32,538 nucleotides of DNA from Candidatus Binatia bacterium. GTDB lineage: Bacteria; Desulfobacterota; Binatia; Bin18. Below are positions 32,511-32,538 of the stretch, piece after piece; position 1 is the stretch's first letter; each line of letters begins with the position of its first letter. The notes under the pieces are model-generated. The model made no database searches and was not told the DNA's origin. It saw nothing but the letters and a program-made list of their open reading frames with translations. The DNA is taken from positions 1 to 32,538 of the forward strand of contig JAJDZM010000083.1 in the NCBI GenBank assembly GCA_022824615.1. Reading direction: 5' to 3'. A program made the position numbers and the translations under genes.

Positions 32511-32538
32511 AGCAGAGCGGGAAGCTTCCCGCTCTGCT
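32511..32538 (+). terminator. terminator stem after amt (cut by window end)
   Basis: AGCAGAGCGGGAAG and CTTCCCGCTCTGCT form a perfect 14-bp palindrome starting eight bases after the amt stop and preceded by an A-run (CCAAAAG). A following T-run would lie beyond the window edge. This is very likely the end of the porin-glnB-amt transcript. Confidence 0.75.

Overview
The window looks like chromosomal DNA from a Gram-negative bacterium with a GC-rich genome. It encodes a beta-barrel porin, an RlpA/SPOR lipoprotein and a GlnE-type glutamine synthetase adenylyltransferase. The protein style resembles deltaproteobacterial, Tectomicrobia-like or NC10-like lineages, but I cannot place the phylum from sequence alone. 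Coding density is high. There is no gene-free stretch above about 300 bases, and I see no rRNA, tRNA or CRISPR array.

Layout. (1) Bases 1-6662: an all-forward MoxR-type operon (tail of an upstream gene, MoxR AAA+ ATPase, DUF58 protein, BatA-like VWA membrane protein, large double-VWA membrane protein), with junctions that mostly overlap or nearly touch. (2) 6768-9433: a YbjQ-like protein, a small exported acidic protein, and a reverse-strand pair of an unrecognised Cys-rich protein and a FIST sensory-domain protein. (3) 9557-16712: housekeeping and envelope genes. These are an aminotransferase fused to a Mur-ligase-like domain through a repeat-encoded linker, a CNNM/CorC-type CBS membrane protein, a DUF836 glutaredoxin-like protein, CutA, RlpA, an Smr-domain protein and a PD40 beta-propeller. 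(4) 16816-22992: an accessory defence island. It holds a frameshifted toxin-like gene with its intact putative antitoxin, a REP-like element, a DUF3644 protein with a HEPN-like motif, a four-helix-bundle (23S intervening-sequence type) gene that has split the 3' end of an hsdM/hsdS fusion, a hicBA pair, and an hsdR that has lost its whole helicase core. (5) 23011-28241: rpe, a five-S1-domain RNA-binding protein and glnE. (6) 28302-32538: a ferritin-like protein, then a nitrogen-uptake operon of porin, P-II and Amt behind a good sigma-54 promoter candidate, ending in a perfect palindromic terminator stem.

How the genes work together. GlnE, P-II and Amt form a local nitrogen-control neighbourhood: P-II would sense nitrogen/2-oxoglutarate status and gate Amt, and GlnE would adenylylate glutamine synthetase. 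The sigma-54 candidate ties the porin to the same regulon. The MoxR/DUF58/VWA set is a typical chaperone-like envelope module. The defence island is decayed: restriction by the type I enzyme is probably lost because the motor is missing, while the methylase/specificity fusion is nearly whole.

The most interesting structures are three short tandem repeats that have reshaped genes. A pair of 7-nt NNNAATT arrays flanks the four-helix-bundle gene inserted in hsdM. A 9-nt repeat with a 13-bp inverted repeat forms the in-frame linker of the aminotransferase/Mur-ligase fusion. A 10-nt repeat contains the start codons of both hsdR and rpe.
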